A program made the position numbers and the translations under genes. The notes beneath the pieces were generated by a model that saw only the letters and a list, made by a program, of their open reading frames with translations, had not been told where the DNA came from and made no database searches. A DNA stretch of 64,000 nucleotides. Source: Epilithonimonas vandammei. GTDB lineage: Bacteria; Bacteroidota; Bacteroidia; Flavobacteriales; Weeksellaceae. The number at the start of each line of letters is the position of its first letter. Within the stretch, counting starts at the first letter, position 1. The stretch spans positions 2,542,001 through 2,606,000 of the forward strand of contig NZ_CP034161.1 in the NCBI RefSeq assembly GCF_003860525.1, written 5' to 3'. Below, in pieces: positions 1 through 8,689 of this stretch.

Positions 1-493
1 TCAGTTCTTCAAATTTTAAAGTGTCTAGAAATTTGGGATAAAATAAAATAGCCTCTGGCAAAGCAAATGTTCCGATAACATTTTTAAGATATTGGTGATC
101 TATTCCTGTTTTGCCCCCGATTGATGCATCGCACATTGCAAGGAGCGTGGTTGGAAGATTAATGAAGCGGATTCCTCTTTTATAAGTAGAAGCTACAAAA
201 CCGCCAAGATCGGTTACCACTCCACCACCAAGGTTAATCAATAAAGATTTTCTGTCGGCTTCCATTTCAGAAAATATTTCCCAAAGTTGAGTCGCAGTTC
301 CAATATTTTTATTTTCCTCGCCTGCCTCGATTTCAATCACTTCAAAAGGTGCATCGGTTTCCAGATTGGGAAGTAAAATTGGCAAACAATGATTGTGCGT
401 ATTCTCATCTACCAAAATAAAAATTTTGCTTGGATTGAGTTGACTTATATATTCATTAAGACTTGTGAAATCTTTATCCAATTCTTTTATCAT
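1..493 (-). CDS. aroB: 3-dehydroquinate synthase, N-terminal part (runs off the window)
   Basis: Reading the minus strand from an ATG at 493 gives 164 codons that stay open to the window edge. The protein has the NAD-binding glycines GGG at residues 89-91 followed by TD and LGGF, and the family signature DASIGGKTGID at 122-132, both typical of AroB. The enzyme converts DAHP to 3-dehydroquinate, the second step of the shikimate pathway, in the cytoplasm. The residue before DASIGG is Cys121 where Val is common. About half the gene is missing, which is only truncation by the window. A period-7 repeat lies upstream at 531-565, so the promoter region is unusual. Confidence 0.93.
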   Translation of the reverse strand, partial: MIKELDKDFTSLNEYISQLNPSKIFILVDENTHNHCLPILLPNLETDAPFEVIEIEAGEENKNIGTATQLWEIFSEMEADRKSLLINLGGGVVTDLGGFVASTYKRGIRFINLPTTLLAMCDASIGGKTGIDHQYLKNVIGTFALPEAILFYPKFLDTLKFEEL

Positions 494-530
494 AACCAAA
501 ATTTCAACAAAAGTAAGAACAAAAAAGATA

Positions 531-565
531 ATAGATATTAGATATTAGACATTAGATATCAGATA
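531..565. repeat. Degenerate heptanucleotide repeat, five units
   Basis: Five in-register 7-bp units with consensus TTAGATA (ATAGATA, TTAGATA, TTAGACA, TTAGATA, TCAGATA) lie between the aroB start and the lpdA terminator. This is one of about ten period-7 tracts in the window. Confidence 0.8.
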
Positions 566-591
566 TTTTATCATAATTATTTATTAAAAAT

Positions 592-617
592 AAAAAAGAG
601 AAGCAAAACTGCTTCCC
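592..617 (-). terminator. Intrinsic terminator of lpdA
   Basis: On the minus strand GGGAAGC pairs with GCTTCTC (one G-U) around a short loop and is followed by a run of T. It lies 26 bp past the lpdA stop codon. Confidence 0.75.
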
Positions 618-642
618 TTTATAAATGTATTGACGTAAAATA

Positions 643-2046
643 TTACATATGAATTGTACGCTTTCCAGTTGCATCCAAAGCAGCTTCTTTTACAGCTTCT
701 GCGTAAGTTGGGTGTGCGTGTGAACTTCTTGCGATATCTTCTGCACTGGCGCGGAACTCCATTGCGATAACGCCTTCTGCAACCAAATCCGCTGCTCTTG
801 CTCCAATCATGTGGAAACCTAGAACTTCATCGGTTTTTTCGTCAGCGATGATTTTCACAAATCCGTCTGTGTCACCACTTGCACGGCTTCTTCCTAACGC
901 TCTCATTGGGAAACTTCCTACTTTATAAGCTACGCCTTCTTCTTTCAGTTGCTCTTCTGTTTTACCTACACCAGCAACTTCTGGCCAAGTATAAACTACT
1001 CCTGGAATCAAATTATAATTGATATGAGGCTTTTGTCCAGCTAAAATTTCAGCTACCAAAGTTCCTTCTTCTTCTGCTTTGTGAGCCAACATTGCACCTT
1101 TGACAACGTCACCAATAGCGTAAATGTTAGAAACATTCGTCTGCAAATGGTCGTTGGTTTTTACTCTTCCTCTCTCATCCAATTCTACACCAGCATTTTC
1201 CAAACCAAGTCCGTCTGTGTATGGTCTTCTACCAACAGAAACCAAAACATAATCGCCTTCGAAGTTTACTTCTTCACCTTTTTTGTTTTTAGCGGTTACT
1301 TTTACAGAATCTCCGTTTCTCTCCACAGCAGAAACCGCTGTAGAAAGTTCGAATTTCATTCCTTGTTTTCTAAGAACTTTTTGTAATTCTTTGGAAAGAG
1401 CGCCGTCCATTCCTGGGATGATTTTGTCCATAAATTCCACCACAGTTACTTGAGAACCTAATCTCAAATAAACTGACCCCAACTCAAGACCAATAACACC
1501 ACCACCAATAACTACCAAATGTTTTGGAATTTCTTTCAAGTTCAAAGCTTCTGTAGAAGTGATGATTCTTTCTTTATCTAAAGTGATGAATGGCAAACTA
1601 GATGGCTTAGAACCAGTTGCGATAATTGTATATTTTGAATCGATGATTTCTGATGAACCATCGTTTTTCGTCACTTTGATTTGAGTTGCAGATTCGAAGC
1701 TTCCAACACCTTCAAAAACAGTGATTTTGTTTTTGTCCATTAGGAAATTGATTCCTTTTGTTGTCTGCTCTACTACTCCGTTTTTACGCTCAATCATTTT
1801 TGCCAAATCTACGTTCGGCTCGTTGATGATGATTCCGTAATCAGCAAACTCGTGTTTTGCTTTTTCGAAATGTTCAGAACTGTCCAGCAAAGCTTTGGAA
1901 GGGATACAACCCACGTTAAGGCAAGTTCCGCCCAATGTAGGATATTTCTCAATAATTGCTGTTTTGAAACCTAATTGCGCAGCTCTGATTGCTGCTACAT
2001 ATCCGCCAGGACCAGAACCGATAACGGTTACATCAAATTGACTCAT
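643..2046 (-). CDS. lpdA: Dihydrolipoyl dehydrogenase (E3)
   Basis: A 467-residue flavoprotein that reoxidises dihydrolipoamide in 2-oxoacid dehydrogenase complexes and the glycine cleavage system, passing electrons to NAD. The N-terminus has the FAD dinucleotide motif GSGPGG at residues 10-15. The redox disulfide is Cys42-x4-Cys47 within GGTCLNVGCIPSK. An NAD-binding GGGVIGLE motif lies near residues 180-190, and the C-terminal catalytic dyad is His445/Glu450 in HPTYAE. Length and motifs are those of a complete enzyme. It stands alone, divergent from the PLP-homeostasis gene, with a -7 box at 2081-2088 and its own terminator. Confidence 0.97.
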   Translation of the reverse strand: MSQFDVTVIGSGPGGYVAAIRAAQLGFKTAIIEKYPTLGGTCLNVGCIPSKALLDSSEHFEKAKHEFADYGIIINEPNVDLAKMIERKNGVVEQTTKGINFLMDKNKITVFEGVGSFESATQIKVTKNDGSSEIIDSKYTIIATGSKPSSLPFITLDKERIITSTEALNLKEIPKHLVVIGGGVIGLELGSVYLRLGSQVTVVEFMDKIIPGMDGALSKELQKVLRKQGMKFELSTAVSAVERNGDSVKVTAKNKKGEEVNFEGDYVLVSVGRRPYTDGLGLENAGVELDERGRVKTNDHLQTNVSNIYAIGDVVKGAMLAHKAEEEGTLVAEILAGQKPHINYNLIPGVVYTWPEVAGVGKTEEQLKEEGVAYKVGSFPMRALGRSRASGDTDGFVKIIADEKTDEVLGFHMIGARAADLVAEGVIAMEFRASAEDIARSSHAHPTYAEAVKEAALDATGKRTIHM

Positions 2047-2080
2047 ATCTTTGTGATTATTATTCGAATAAAAATTTCCT

Positions 2081-2088
2081 CAAATTTA
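2081..2088 (-). promoter_or_regulatory. Probable -7 box of the lpdA promoter
   Basis: The minus strand reads TAAATTTG, a full match to the Bacteroidota TAnnTTTG element, 35 bp upstream of lpdA. No clear TTG -33 box is seen at the usual spacing. Confidence 0.5.
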
Positions 2089-2136
2089 CGAATTTTAGAG
2101 CAATTCTTAGAATGATTTTATAACGTAATTAATCTC

Positions 2137-2144
2137 TATTTTTG
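2137..2144 (+). promoter_or_regulatory. Probable -7 box of the yggS promoter
   Basis: TATTTTTG matches TAnnTTTG and ends 24 bp before the ATG at 2169. It supports that ATG over the in-frame upstream ATG at 2142, which overlaps the box. Confidence 0.5.
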
Positions 2145-2168
2145 CATCAGATTTTAAATTTAATTCTA

Positions 2169-2822
2169 ATGTCAATCCAACAAAATTATCAAGCAATACT
2201 TTCTCAACTTCCAGAAAATGTAAAACTGGTAACTGTTTCCAAAACCAATCCAGCTGAAAAAATAAAAGAAGTTTATGATTTGGGACAACGTGCTTTTGGA
2301 GAGAATAAAGTTCAGGAATTATTGGAGAAACAACTTGTTCTTCCCAACGATATCGAATGGCATTTGATTGGGCATCTTCAAACCAATAAAGTGAAATACA
2401 TTGCAGGATTTATCTCAATGATAGAAAGCATCGACAGCGAAAAACTATTGAAAGAAGTAGATAAAGAAGCGTTGAAAAACAATCGGAAAATCAATGTTTT
2501 ACTACAGGTGAAAATTGCAAAAGAAGAGACTAAATTTGGATTGACAGTTGATGAAACCAAAGATATTTTTAACAAATATCTTAATGGAAATTACCCAAAT
2601 ATCGAAATCAAAGGTTTGATGGGAATGGCTAGTTTTGTGGACGATGAGACTCAAATCCGTGAAGAATTTTCTATCCTAAAAAATCTTTTTGATGAATTAT
2701 CAGAATTGAAACCATTAGAAACCTTATCAATGGGAATGAGTGGCGATTTTCCTTTGGCAATAGATTGTGGTTCTAATTCCGTAAGAGTTGGTTCTGCGAT
2801 TTTTGGGGAAAGAAATTATTAG
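2169..2822 (+). CDS. yggS: YggS/PLPBP family pyridoxal phosphate homeostasis protein
   Basis: A 217-residue alanine-racemase-fold protein that binds pyridoxal phosphate and buffers free PLP in the cytoplasm. The PLP lysine is Lys25 in TVSKT, and the C-terminal part has the family signature SMGMSGDF followed by RVGSAIFG. The ATG at 2169 is preferred to the one at 2142 because the family begins close to this point and a -7 box overlaps the earlier codon. Its TAG stop codon lies inside the first unit of a period-7 repeat (2819-2846). It is divergent from lpdA and convergent with the glycosyltransferase downstream. Confidence 0.93.
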   Translation: MSIQQNYQAILSQLPENVKLVTVSKTNPAEKIKEVYDLGQRAFGENKVQELLEKQLVLPNDIEWHLIGHLQTNKVKYIAGFISMIESIDSEKLLKEVDKEALKNNRKINVLLQVKIAKEETKFGLTVDETKDIFNKYLNGNYPNIEIKGLMGMASFVDDETQIREEFSILKNLFDELSELKPLETLSMGMSGDFPLAIDCGSNSVRVGSAIFGERNY

Positions 2823-2846
2823 TTGTTGGTTGTCAGTTGATAGTTG
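2819..2846. repeat. Heptanucleotide repeat overlapping the yggS stop codon
   Basis: Four in-register units with consensus TNAGTTG (TTAGTTG, TTGGTTG, TCAGTTG, ATAGTTG). The stop codon TAG at 2820-2822 is part of the first unit. Confidence 0.75.
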
Positions 2847-2896
2847 AAGGTTTTGTCAGGCTGAGGCTCTCAAAGTCATCATAAAATAAAATTCAA

Positions 2897-3991
2897 TTAA
2901 ACCAAACTGTTGTAAACCTTCATCATTTCTTCAGCAATCATCTCATCATTGAATTTTTGAACAAATTGCAAACCTTTTTCTGCACGGCGTTTTCGCTCAG
3001 ATTCGTTATCCCAGAGAAAATTAATTTTTGCTTTGATGTCATCCACATTTTCAGGATTGATATAAACAGAATCTGGACCGCCGGCTTCTGGCAAACAACT
3101 GCCGTTGCTTGTAATCACAACGGTTTCTGAAAACAAAGCTTCGATCACAGGAATCCCAAAACCTTCGAAAAAACTAGGGTAGATGAAAATATCTGCCAGT
3201 CTGTAAATCCCCGCAAGCTCTTCCATCGAAACATTCTCGAGAAAAGAAACTACAATTTTATATTTCTTAATTAATTGATTAATTTTTTGAAAATATTTTT
3301 TATTCTTTTTCCCAATAACAACTAATGGAATATCGCTTCCTTCCAATGCTTTTACCACATTCAGAAGATTTTTCCTGTCTTCGACTGTCCCAACATTCAA
3401 AAGGAATCTTTCAGGAAGATTAAATTTATATTTAATTTGATTTAAAAATTCTTCCGTTGGTTTTTCTTTGAAACTAGCGTGGCAACCCTGATAAACAACA
3501 TCGATTTTATTTTCATCAACTTTAAGAAATTGGATTATATCTCGCTTGGTTTGTTCGGAAATAGCAATAATTTTATCCGCAGAATTAGCCGCTTTTCTGA
3601 ACTTCCAAAAATGAATTTTTCTATCAAACCAAGTATAATATTGCGGAAATCTCACGAAAATTAAATCGTGAATAGTCACAATTTTTTTGATTGGTTTTGG
3701 ATTCCATTTTAATGGCAATTCGCCAGATAATCCGTGGAAAATATCTGCATCAAGATTCTGTGCATCTTTTCCCATTTTAAGTTGGCGTGACATTTTTCCT
3801 TTAGAAGTTTCAATAAAAGAAACATTCGAAGAATCAAGAATTTGTTTTCCTCTTTCGGATTTGTTTTTATTGAGAAGAATATATTGATTTTCAGGATAAA
3901 ATCTCGCCAAAGTCCTCACCAAATCCCGAGAATAATTCCCTAATCCTGAAGCATTATGAAAAAAACGTTTGGCATCGTAAGCAATCTTCAT
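2897..3991 (-). CDS. Glycosyltransferase family 4 protein
   Basis: A 364-residue GT-B fold enzyme. The N-terminal half has the GLGNYSRDL segment near residues 17-25, and the C-terminal half carries the GT4 acceptor/donor motif SFFEGFGIPVIEA with the paired glutamates of the EX7E pattern. Such enzymes move a hexose from a nucleotide sugar to a polysaccharide or lipid-linked acceptor on the cytoplasmic face of the membrane. It starts 8 bp after the GT32-type gene, so the two are probably co-transcribed in one glycan pathway. Donor and acceptor cannot be told from sequence. Confidence 0.88.
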   Translation of the reverse strand: MKIAYDAKRFFHNASGLGNYSRDLVRTLARFYPENQYILLNKNKSERGKQILDSSNVSFIETSKGKMSRQLKMGKDAQNLDADIFHGLSGELPLKWNPKPIKKIVTIHDLIFVRFPQYYTWFDRKIHFWKFRKAANSADKIIAISEQTKRDIIQFLKVDENKIDVVYQGCHASFKEKPTEEFLNQIKYKFNLPERFLLNVGTVEDRKNLLNVVKALEGSDIPLVVIGKKNKKYFQKINQLIKKYKIVVSFLENVSMEELAGIYRLADIFIYPSFFEGFGIPVIEALFSETVVITSNGSCLPEAGGPDSVYINPENVDDIKAKINFLWDNESERKRRAEKGLQFVQKFNDEMIAEEMMKVYNSLV

Positions 3992-3998
3992 AAAATAA

Positions 3999-4661
3999 TT
4001 ATTCAGGTTTTATGATATCTATTGTTTGTTGCTTTTTTTTCCAGTGTTCTGATTTTTTCTCGTAAAGGAAAAATTTGCCCAACTTATATTTGAATTTTAA
4101 AAAACCTCGAAACTCAATTCCTTCAAAAATTCTATGCGGAATATTAGGATTTTCTTCCAAACATTGGTTCACAGCAATCGTAAAAGCGGCTGGACCAGTA
4201 GTTTGATGAACATCGTGTGGGAAACGATGGGTTTCTATATTATCGACAATCATTTCCAAGGTTTTTTTTAGAAATGGATGCCCTTCTTCAGAAATCAAAG
4301 CCCACTGAACAAAAAACTGAGGATGTCTTTCTCTGCTTAAAATTGCGGAATCATCTGGTTTTATAAGATATTTCAACGGCTTAGTCATTCCGCTATCAAC
4401 ATCCAGATATACACCGCCTTTTTTATAAAGAATTGCATAACGGAAAAAATCAGCTTTTGCAGCGCCAATGGTTAAACGATCATAAGCTTTCAAATATTTG
4501 GGTGGAAACTCTTGCTCCAGAAATATTCTTACCTCGTTATCATCAAATAACTGGTAAGAATAATCGGGATTGCGCCTTTTCATATTCCAAATATGCCACT
4601 TTGTGATGAATGGTAATTTTTTGGTTTTGAATGTCTGAAATATCTGTTTTGGAATAGCCAT
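3999..4661 (-). CDS. GT32-type glycosyltransferase (DXD sugar-binding)
   Basis: A 220-residue protein beginning IPKQIFQTFKTKKLP, the usual entry of the Gly_transf_sug (GT32, OCH1-like) family. The nucleotide-sugar and metal binding motif is DVD at residues 87-89 within GGVYLDVDSG. There is no signal peptide, so it should act in the cytoplasm, for example on capsule or lipid-linked oligosaccharide. It lies directly upstream of the GT4 gene and downstream of dapD on the same strand; a weak terminator-like hairpin separates it from dapD. Confidence 0.85.
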   Translation of the reverse strand: MAIPKQIFQTFKTKKLPFITKWHIWNMKRRNPDYSYQLFDDNEVRIFLEQEFPPKYLKAYDRLTIGAAKADFFRYAILYKKGGVYLDVDSGMTKPLKYLIKPDDSAILSRERHPQFFVQWALISEEGHPFLKKTLEMIVDNIETHRFPHDVHQTTGPAAFTIAVNQCLEENPNIPHRIFEGIEFRGFLKFKYKLGKFFLYEKKSEHWKKKQQTIDIIKPE

Positions 4662-4666
4662 GTTTG

Positions 4667-4692
4667 AAAAAATTTCAAGGCAAAACCTTGGT
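4667..4692 (-). terminator. Weak terminator-like hairpin after dapD
   Basis: The minus strand reads CAAGG-TTTTG-CCTTG followed by AAATTTTTT. The 5-bp stem is short, so transcription may continue from dapD into the glycosyltransferases. Confidence 0.4.
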
Positions 4693-4712
4693 TATCAGTT
4701 TTTGCTTTTTCT

Positions 4713-5525
4713 TTAAACTGCTACATTGTTTTCTCTCAAAGCATCATTAAGAGAAGTTTTTTTATCAGTAGATTCCTTTCTTTTACCAATAATTAATGCG
4801 CAAGGAACCTGAAATTCTCCAGCAGGAAATTTCTTAGTATAACTTCCAGGAATAACAACAGAACGTTCTGGCACATAACCTTTAGTTTCAATTGGCTCAG
4901 GTCCTGTAACATCGATAATTTTGGTGGACATTGTCAAACAAACATTCGCTCCAAGAACAGCTTCTTTACCTACACGAACACCTTCAACTACAATACAACG
5001 TGATCCTATAAAAGCATCATCTTCGATAATCACTGGCGCCGCTTGTAAAGGCTCCAAAACACCGCCGATTCCTACTCCACCACTCAAGTGAACATTTTTA
5101 CCAATTTGTGCACAGCTTCCTACAGTCGCCCAAGTATCAACCATAGTTCCAGAGTCTACATAAGCACCGATGTTAACGTAAGAAGGCATCATAATCACAC
5201 CACTTGCTACAAAACTTCCGTGTCTTGCAATCGCATGAGGAACAACTCTTACACCTTTTTCAGCATAATTTTTCTTCAAAGGAATTTTATCGTGGAATTC
5301 GAATGGTCCAACTTCTATGGTTTCCATTGTCTGGATTGGGAAATACATCACCACACCTTTTTTCACCCATTCATTGATCTGCCAGCCATTTTCAGTAGGC
5401 TCAGCTGTTCTCAATTCACCTGCATCCAGCTTTGCAACTACTTCTCTTACTGCGTTCTGATACTCTTCTTCTTTCAATAGTTCCCGGTTATCCCAAGCTT
5501 TTTCGATTTTTTCCTGTAAAGACAT
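4713..5525 (-). CDS. dapD: 2,3,4,5-tetrahydropyridine-2,6-dicarboxylate N-succinyltransferase
   Basis: A 270-residue cytoplasmic enzyme that transfers succinyl from succinyl-CoA to tetrahydrodipicolinate in the succinylase branch of lysine and meso-diaminopimelate synthesis. After an N-terminal helical domain there is a left-handed beta-helix built from hexapeptide repeats (roughly residues 100-220, for example VNIGAYVDSGTMVDTWATVG). The C-terminal segment VPCALIIGKR is typical of DapD. Length is normal. A period-7 repeat (5534-5561) lies 8 bp upstream of the ATG, where a leader would normally be. The same window also carries a lysine degradation pair (8983-12134). Confidence 0.95.
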   Translation of the reverse strand: MSLQEKIEKAWDNRELLKEEEYQNAVREVVAKLDAGELRTAEPTENGWQINEWVKKGVVMYFPIQTMETIEVGPFEFHDKIPLKKNYAEKGVRVVPHAIARHGSFVASGVIMMPSYVNIGAYVDSGTMVDTWATVGSCAQIGKNVHLSGGVGIGGVLEPLQAAPVIIEDDAFIGSRCIVVEGVRVGKEAVLGANVCLTMSTKIIDVTGPEPIETKGYVPERSVVIPGSYTKKFPAGEFQVPCALIIGKRKESTDKKTSLNDALRENNVAV

Positions 5526-5533
5526 ACTTTTTA

Positions 5534-5561
5534 TAATTGATAATTGATTAATGATATTTGA
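5534..5561. repeat. Heptanucleotide repeat next to the dapD start
   Basis: Four in-register units TAATTGA, TAATTGA, TTAATGA, TATTTGA. The tract begins 8 bp upstream of the dapD start codon and so would lie in the dapD leader. Confidence 0.75.
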
Positions 5562-5572
5562 TTCTAGTATAT

Positions 5573-5601
5573 AAAAAAGTCCAATAAAAAATTATTGAAC
5601 C
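5573..5601 (-). terminator. Terminator of the NlpC/P60 lipoprotein gene
   Basis: On the minus strand GTTCAATAA pairs with TTATTGGAC (one G-U) and is followed by a T run. It lies 35 bp beyond the stop codon at 5636. Confidence 0.65.
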
Positions 5602-5635
5602 TCTCCATTTTACAATCGTAGCAAAAATAATAAAT

Positions 5636-6172
5636 CTAAAGCACACTTCTTGCAAAAAGAAATGCTTTGTTCCAATATACCTCGTTAAGTGAAGAAATAA
5701 TCACGCCTTTTGTTGTGGATGAATGGATGAATGTTATTTCGCCACCATTCATAATCTCGTGAACAATTCCAACATGAGATATAGTAGAACCGCCCGCAGT
5801 CGCAAAGAACAACAGATCGCCCGGCTTCACTCTTGAAATTTCTACTGCATCACCCGCTTTTGCTTGATCCTGAGATCTTCTGGGAAGTTTCATATTATTC
5901 TCATCAAAAACCTTACATACCAAACCAGAGCAGTCAAATCCTGCTTTGGTGTTTCCTGCATATTTGTAAGGCGTTCCGAGATAATTTTCAGCATCCGTAA
6001 CTACAGCAGCCCTTTTTCCCGAAACATTTCCGGAATAAACTGAGTTCAGTTTTTTAATATTAGCAGTTTTGGAAGATACAGGCTTTTTGTAGGTATATTT
6101 TTTTGCAGAATGGGATGTTCCGCACGATAGCAGAAATATTGAAAAAATAATTACAAGTACAGCGTTTTTCAT
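5636..6172 (-). CDS. NlpC/P60 (C40) family peptidase, lipoprotein
   Basis: A 178-residue peptidoglycan hydrolase of the gamma-D-glutamyl-diamino acid endopeptidase type. The N-terminus is a lipoprotein signal peptide ending in LLSC, with Cys17 as the lipidated residue, so it should be anchored in the outer or inner membrane facing the periplasm. The NlpC domain covers residues 55-178; the triad is Cys81 (DCSGLV), His133 (SHVGIV) and His150. The ATG at 6172 is chosen over one 30 bp upstream because it starts directly at the lipoprotein signal. Confidence 0.9.
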   Translation of the reverse strand: MKNAVLVIIFSIFLLSCGTSHSAKKYTYKKPVSSKTANIKKLNSVYSGNVSGKRAAVVTDAENYLGTPYKYAGNTKAGFDCSGLVCKVFDENNMKLPRRSQDQAKAGDAVEISRVKPGDLLFFATAGGSTISHVGIVHEIMNGGEITFIHSSTTKGVIISSLNEVYWNKAFLFARSVL

Positions 6173-6291
6173 GTGACATTTAAAATAGTAATTTTCTTTC
6201 AATAGCAGCCATTTTTAGTTGAGTAACAAAAATAGTACAGATAACTCATTAAAACAAATACTTGAATACAATTATTGAGATTAGACCGTTT

Positions 6292-8277
6292 CTATCTCTC
6301 TTTCATCTTTCCGTTTTTGTATCGCTCACTTGCAGTCTGATAGTAAGAAATAGTTTCTTTTACGAGATCATTATTCTTATTTTTAATTTCAGTAAGAGCC
6401 TTGTCTGCACAGGAAACATGGAATTGCTTCACTCTTTTTCTGTCATCAATCTGAGTAAAAATATCATTTTTCAATAAGCCCAATGTCCTGTAATTACCAA
6501 TGAAAGCTCTTTCTTCTCCCGGCTTGGTTTTGTTAATATCTTTTCCGTAGAGACTTGTGGTATAATTCCAGTTAAGGTAACCAAAAAGCGTAGGCATTAC
6601 ATCTATCTGAGAAGCCAGACGATCAATCTTTTCAGCATTATTGCCAGAATTATATATGATTGCCGGAATGTGATGCTTGTCAATATTGATTTCCCATTTG
6701 CCAGCGCTGCTCGCACAATGATCTGCTACAATCACAAAGACAGTATTGCTGAACCAAGGCTTCTTCTGCGCATCTGCAATGAACTTTCCTAAAGCGTAAT
6801 CCGTATATTTTACGGCACCATCCCTTTCGCCTTGCGGAAGATCTATTTTACCGTTCGGAAAAGTATAAGGCTTATGGTTGGAAGTTGTCATTACAAACTG
6901 GAAAAATGGTTTCTTATTTTTCGAGCTTATATCTGCATATTTTATAGCCTGTCTATAAATATCCTCATCACAAATTCCCCACGCATTTTCGAAGCTTACC
7001 TCGTTATCAGAAATGTTATATCGATGTGTTTTGATATCTTCTGATAGAGGATTGCCACGGTTTCTGTCTACAATGTCGAAACCCTGTCCGCCGAAAAAGT
7101 TGTTCATATTATCAAAATACCCATCTCCACCATAAATAAAATAAGGCTGATAGTTTTTCTGTCGAAGAATTGTGGCTATGGAAAACAGATTCTGGTTGTC
7201 CGGCCTTCTCACGATACTGTTTCCAGGTGTTGGTGGAACTGATAATGTCAAAGCTTCCATTCCCCGGACGGTTCTGGTTCCTGTTGCGTAAAGATCGGTA
7301 AAGAAGATACTTTCGTTGGCAAGCCTGTCGTAGTTTGGCGTCAGATTGCCTGTATTTCCAAAAGCCGTAAGAAAATCTGCACTGAAACTTTCTATTGCCA
7401 CCAAAATAATATTCGGATTCTGGATTCCGTTTCCCTCTGTGATTCTTGTAATATCATCATAAACAGAAGATCTATATTTTTGATTATCCTGCAAAAGATC
7501 TTTTTTGACAATAGGATAAGCTTCTTTATCTGAAAGTGTAGGATAAAAAGTCTGATAATCCAGTTCGTTGGACTGAAATGCTGATAAAAAAGAAAATGCA
7601 CCATTCTTACCAATTTCATTAATGACAAGATTATTACTGAAATCGGCCAGTTTATTTTTCATTGTAACTCCTAATATGGTGGCTACAATCAAAATAGGAA
7701 TGGCATAAAAAGCGCGTTTTACAAAAGATATTTGAGATGTGAACGTACTTCTGAAAGCATTCAGTTTTTTTAGTAATACAAATGTGCCAATAACTAATCC
7801 AAGTAATGTTGCTATAATCAGCGGTAAAGGATAGGATTGGTTAATGTTTTCAATAACTTCATAAGTGTAAATGAGATAATCTACCGCTATAAAATTAAAT
7901 CGAACGCCGAACTCATCCCAAAAAGGGATCTCTGCTAATAAGCTGAAATAGATGATTATAAAGATGATTGTAAGGTAGAAATAAGTAAAAACCTTGTCAA
8001 AAACAGAACCTATCAACTTTTTAGGGAGGATCAACAAATAGATTGAATAAATTGTCAAAAATGATAAGCCGATTGTAAGATCATATAAAAATCCGGTAAT
8101 AAAAGCGCGGAGAATATGCAGCAAATTAAAATCAGCGTTACTGGACGACCAGATTAGGAAAACAATCCGTATGATGAATGATAGAAAAATATAAAGACAA
8201 AGTACTGAGAAAAATACTGAAAACCTACCTGAAAAAAGATTTCTCAACTTATTACTCCAACTATTATACGACGTCAT
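6292..8277 (-). CDS. LtaS-like sulfatase-fold membrane transferase
   Basis: A 661-residue protein with about five transmembrane segments in the first 215 residues and a large extracytoplasmic alkaline-phosphatase/sulfatase domain from about residue 285 to 570. That domain starts NIILVAIESFSADF, has a nucleophile segment ATGTRTVRGMEAL where a Thr is expected, and a metal site VIVADHCASS. The family includes lipoteichoic acid synthase and phosphoglycerol or phosphoethanolamine transferases. Gram-negative Bacteroidota lack lipoteichoic acid, so the likely role is adding a phospho-head group to an envelope glycan or lipid. The exact substrate is unknown. Confidence 0.88.
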   Translation of the reverse strand: MTSYNSWSNKLRNLFSGRFSVFFSVLCLYIFLSFIIRIVFLIWSSSNADFNLLHILRAFITGFLYDLTIGLSFLTIYSIYLLILPKKLIGSVFDKVFTYFYLTIIFIIIYFSLLAEIPFWDEFGVRFNFIAVDYLIYTYEVIENINQSYPLPLIIATLLGLVIGTFVLLKKLNAFRSTFTSQISFVKRAFYAIPILIVATILGVTMKNKLADFSNNLVINEIGKNGAFSFLSAFQSNELDYQTFYPTLSDKEAYPIVKKDLLQDNQKYRSSVYDDITRITEGNGIQNPNIILVAIESFSADFLTAFGNTGNLTPNYDRLANESIFFTDLYATGTRTVRGMEALTLSVPPTPGNSIVRRPDNQNLFSIATILRQKNYQPYFIYGGDGYFDNMNNFFGGQGFDIVDRNRGNPLSEDIKTHRYNISDNEVSFENAWGICDEDIYRQAIKYADISSKNKKPFFQFVMTTSNHKPYTFPNGKIDLPQGERDGAVKYTDYALGKFIADAQKKPWFSNTVFVIVADHCASSAGKWEINIDKHHIPAIIYNSGNNAEKIDRLASQIDVMPTLFGYLNWNYTTSLYGKDINKTKPGEERAFIGNYRTLGLLKNDIFTQIDDRKRVKQFHVSCADKALTEIKNKNNDLVKETISYYQTASERYKNGKMKER

Positions 8278-8477
8278 AAGGACAAAATTAATATGTGTGC
8301 AAATTACTAACTTAAATTTACAATCGTTCTTATTTATAAATAAATTATGATATAGATGTGAATGAGTTTGAGAAAATAAGAAAATAAGAGGGCAGCCAGA
8401 ACCACTTCAATGAATAATCAGATTCTATGAACCATTACAGTAATGAAGTGGGGGCAATTTTTTTTCCATAAAAGCAA

Positions 8478-8506
8478 AACAATCTCCTGAAATTCAGAAG
8501 ATTGTT
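8478..8506 (-). terminator. Terminator of tRNA-Ala
   Basis: A long hairpin in which AACAATCT pairs with AGATTGTT, with inner CTGAA/TTCAG pairs. It is followed on the minus strand by TTTTGCTTTTATGG, directly past the tRNA 3' end. Confidence 0.7.
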
Positions 8507-8513
8507 AAAAATG

Positions 8514-8587
8514 TGGAGAATACGGGGATCGAACCCGTCACCTTTAGACTGCCAGTCTAACGCTCTAGCCAGATGAGCTAATTCCCC
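8514..8587 (-). tRNA. tRNA-Ala (anticodon GGC)
   Basis: The minus strand folds as a 74-nt cloverleaf: acceptor GGGGAAT/ATTCTCC, D-arm, anticodon stem TTAGA/TCTAA with loop CTGGCAG (anticodon GGC), and T-arm with GGTTCGATCC. The acceptor has the G3-U70 pair that identifies alanine tRNA. The CCA end is not encoded. A strong hairpin terminator follows. Confidence 0.96.
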
Positions 8588-8622
8588 AATGATATTGCAA
8601 TGATAAGGATTTTTTTGTTCAG

Positions 8623-8660
8623 AAAAAAAAATCGGATCCAGAACTTATGAACCCGATTTC
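8623..8660 (-). terminator. Terminator of the DUF2007 gene
   Basis: On the minus strand AAATCGG pairs with CCGATTT, with extra wobble pairs inside, followed by nine T. It lies between the DUF2007 stop and the tRNA. Confidence 0.75.
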
Positions 8661-8689
8661 TGTAAAACGTAAAATTTAAAAATATGAAA

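Noticed and set aside
2850..2880. GTCAGGCTGAGGCTCTC-type sequence as a REP element
   Set aside because: Only one copy is visible here and it lacks a clear inverted partner, so it cannot be supported from this window.
6292..8277. True lipoteichoic acid synthase
   Set aside because: The fold matches, but a Bacteroidota cell has no lipoteichoic acid, so the specific name is not justified.
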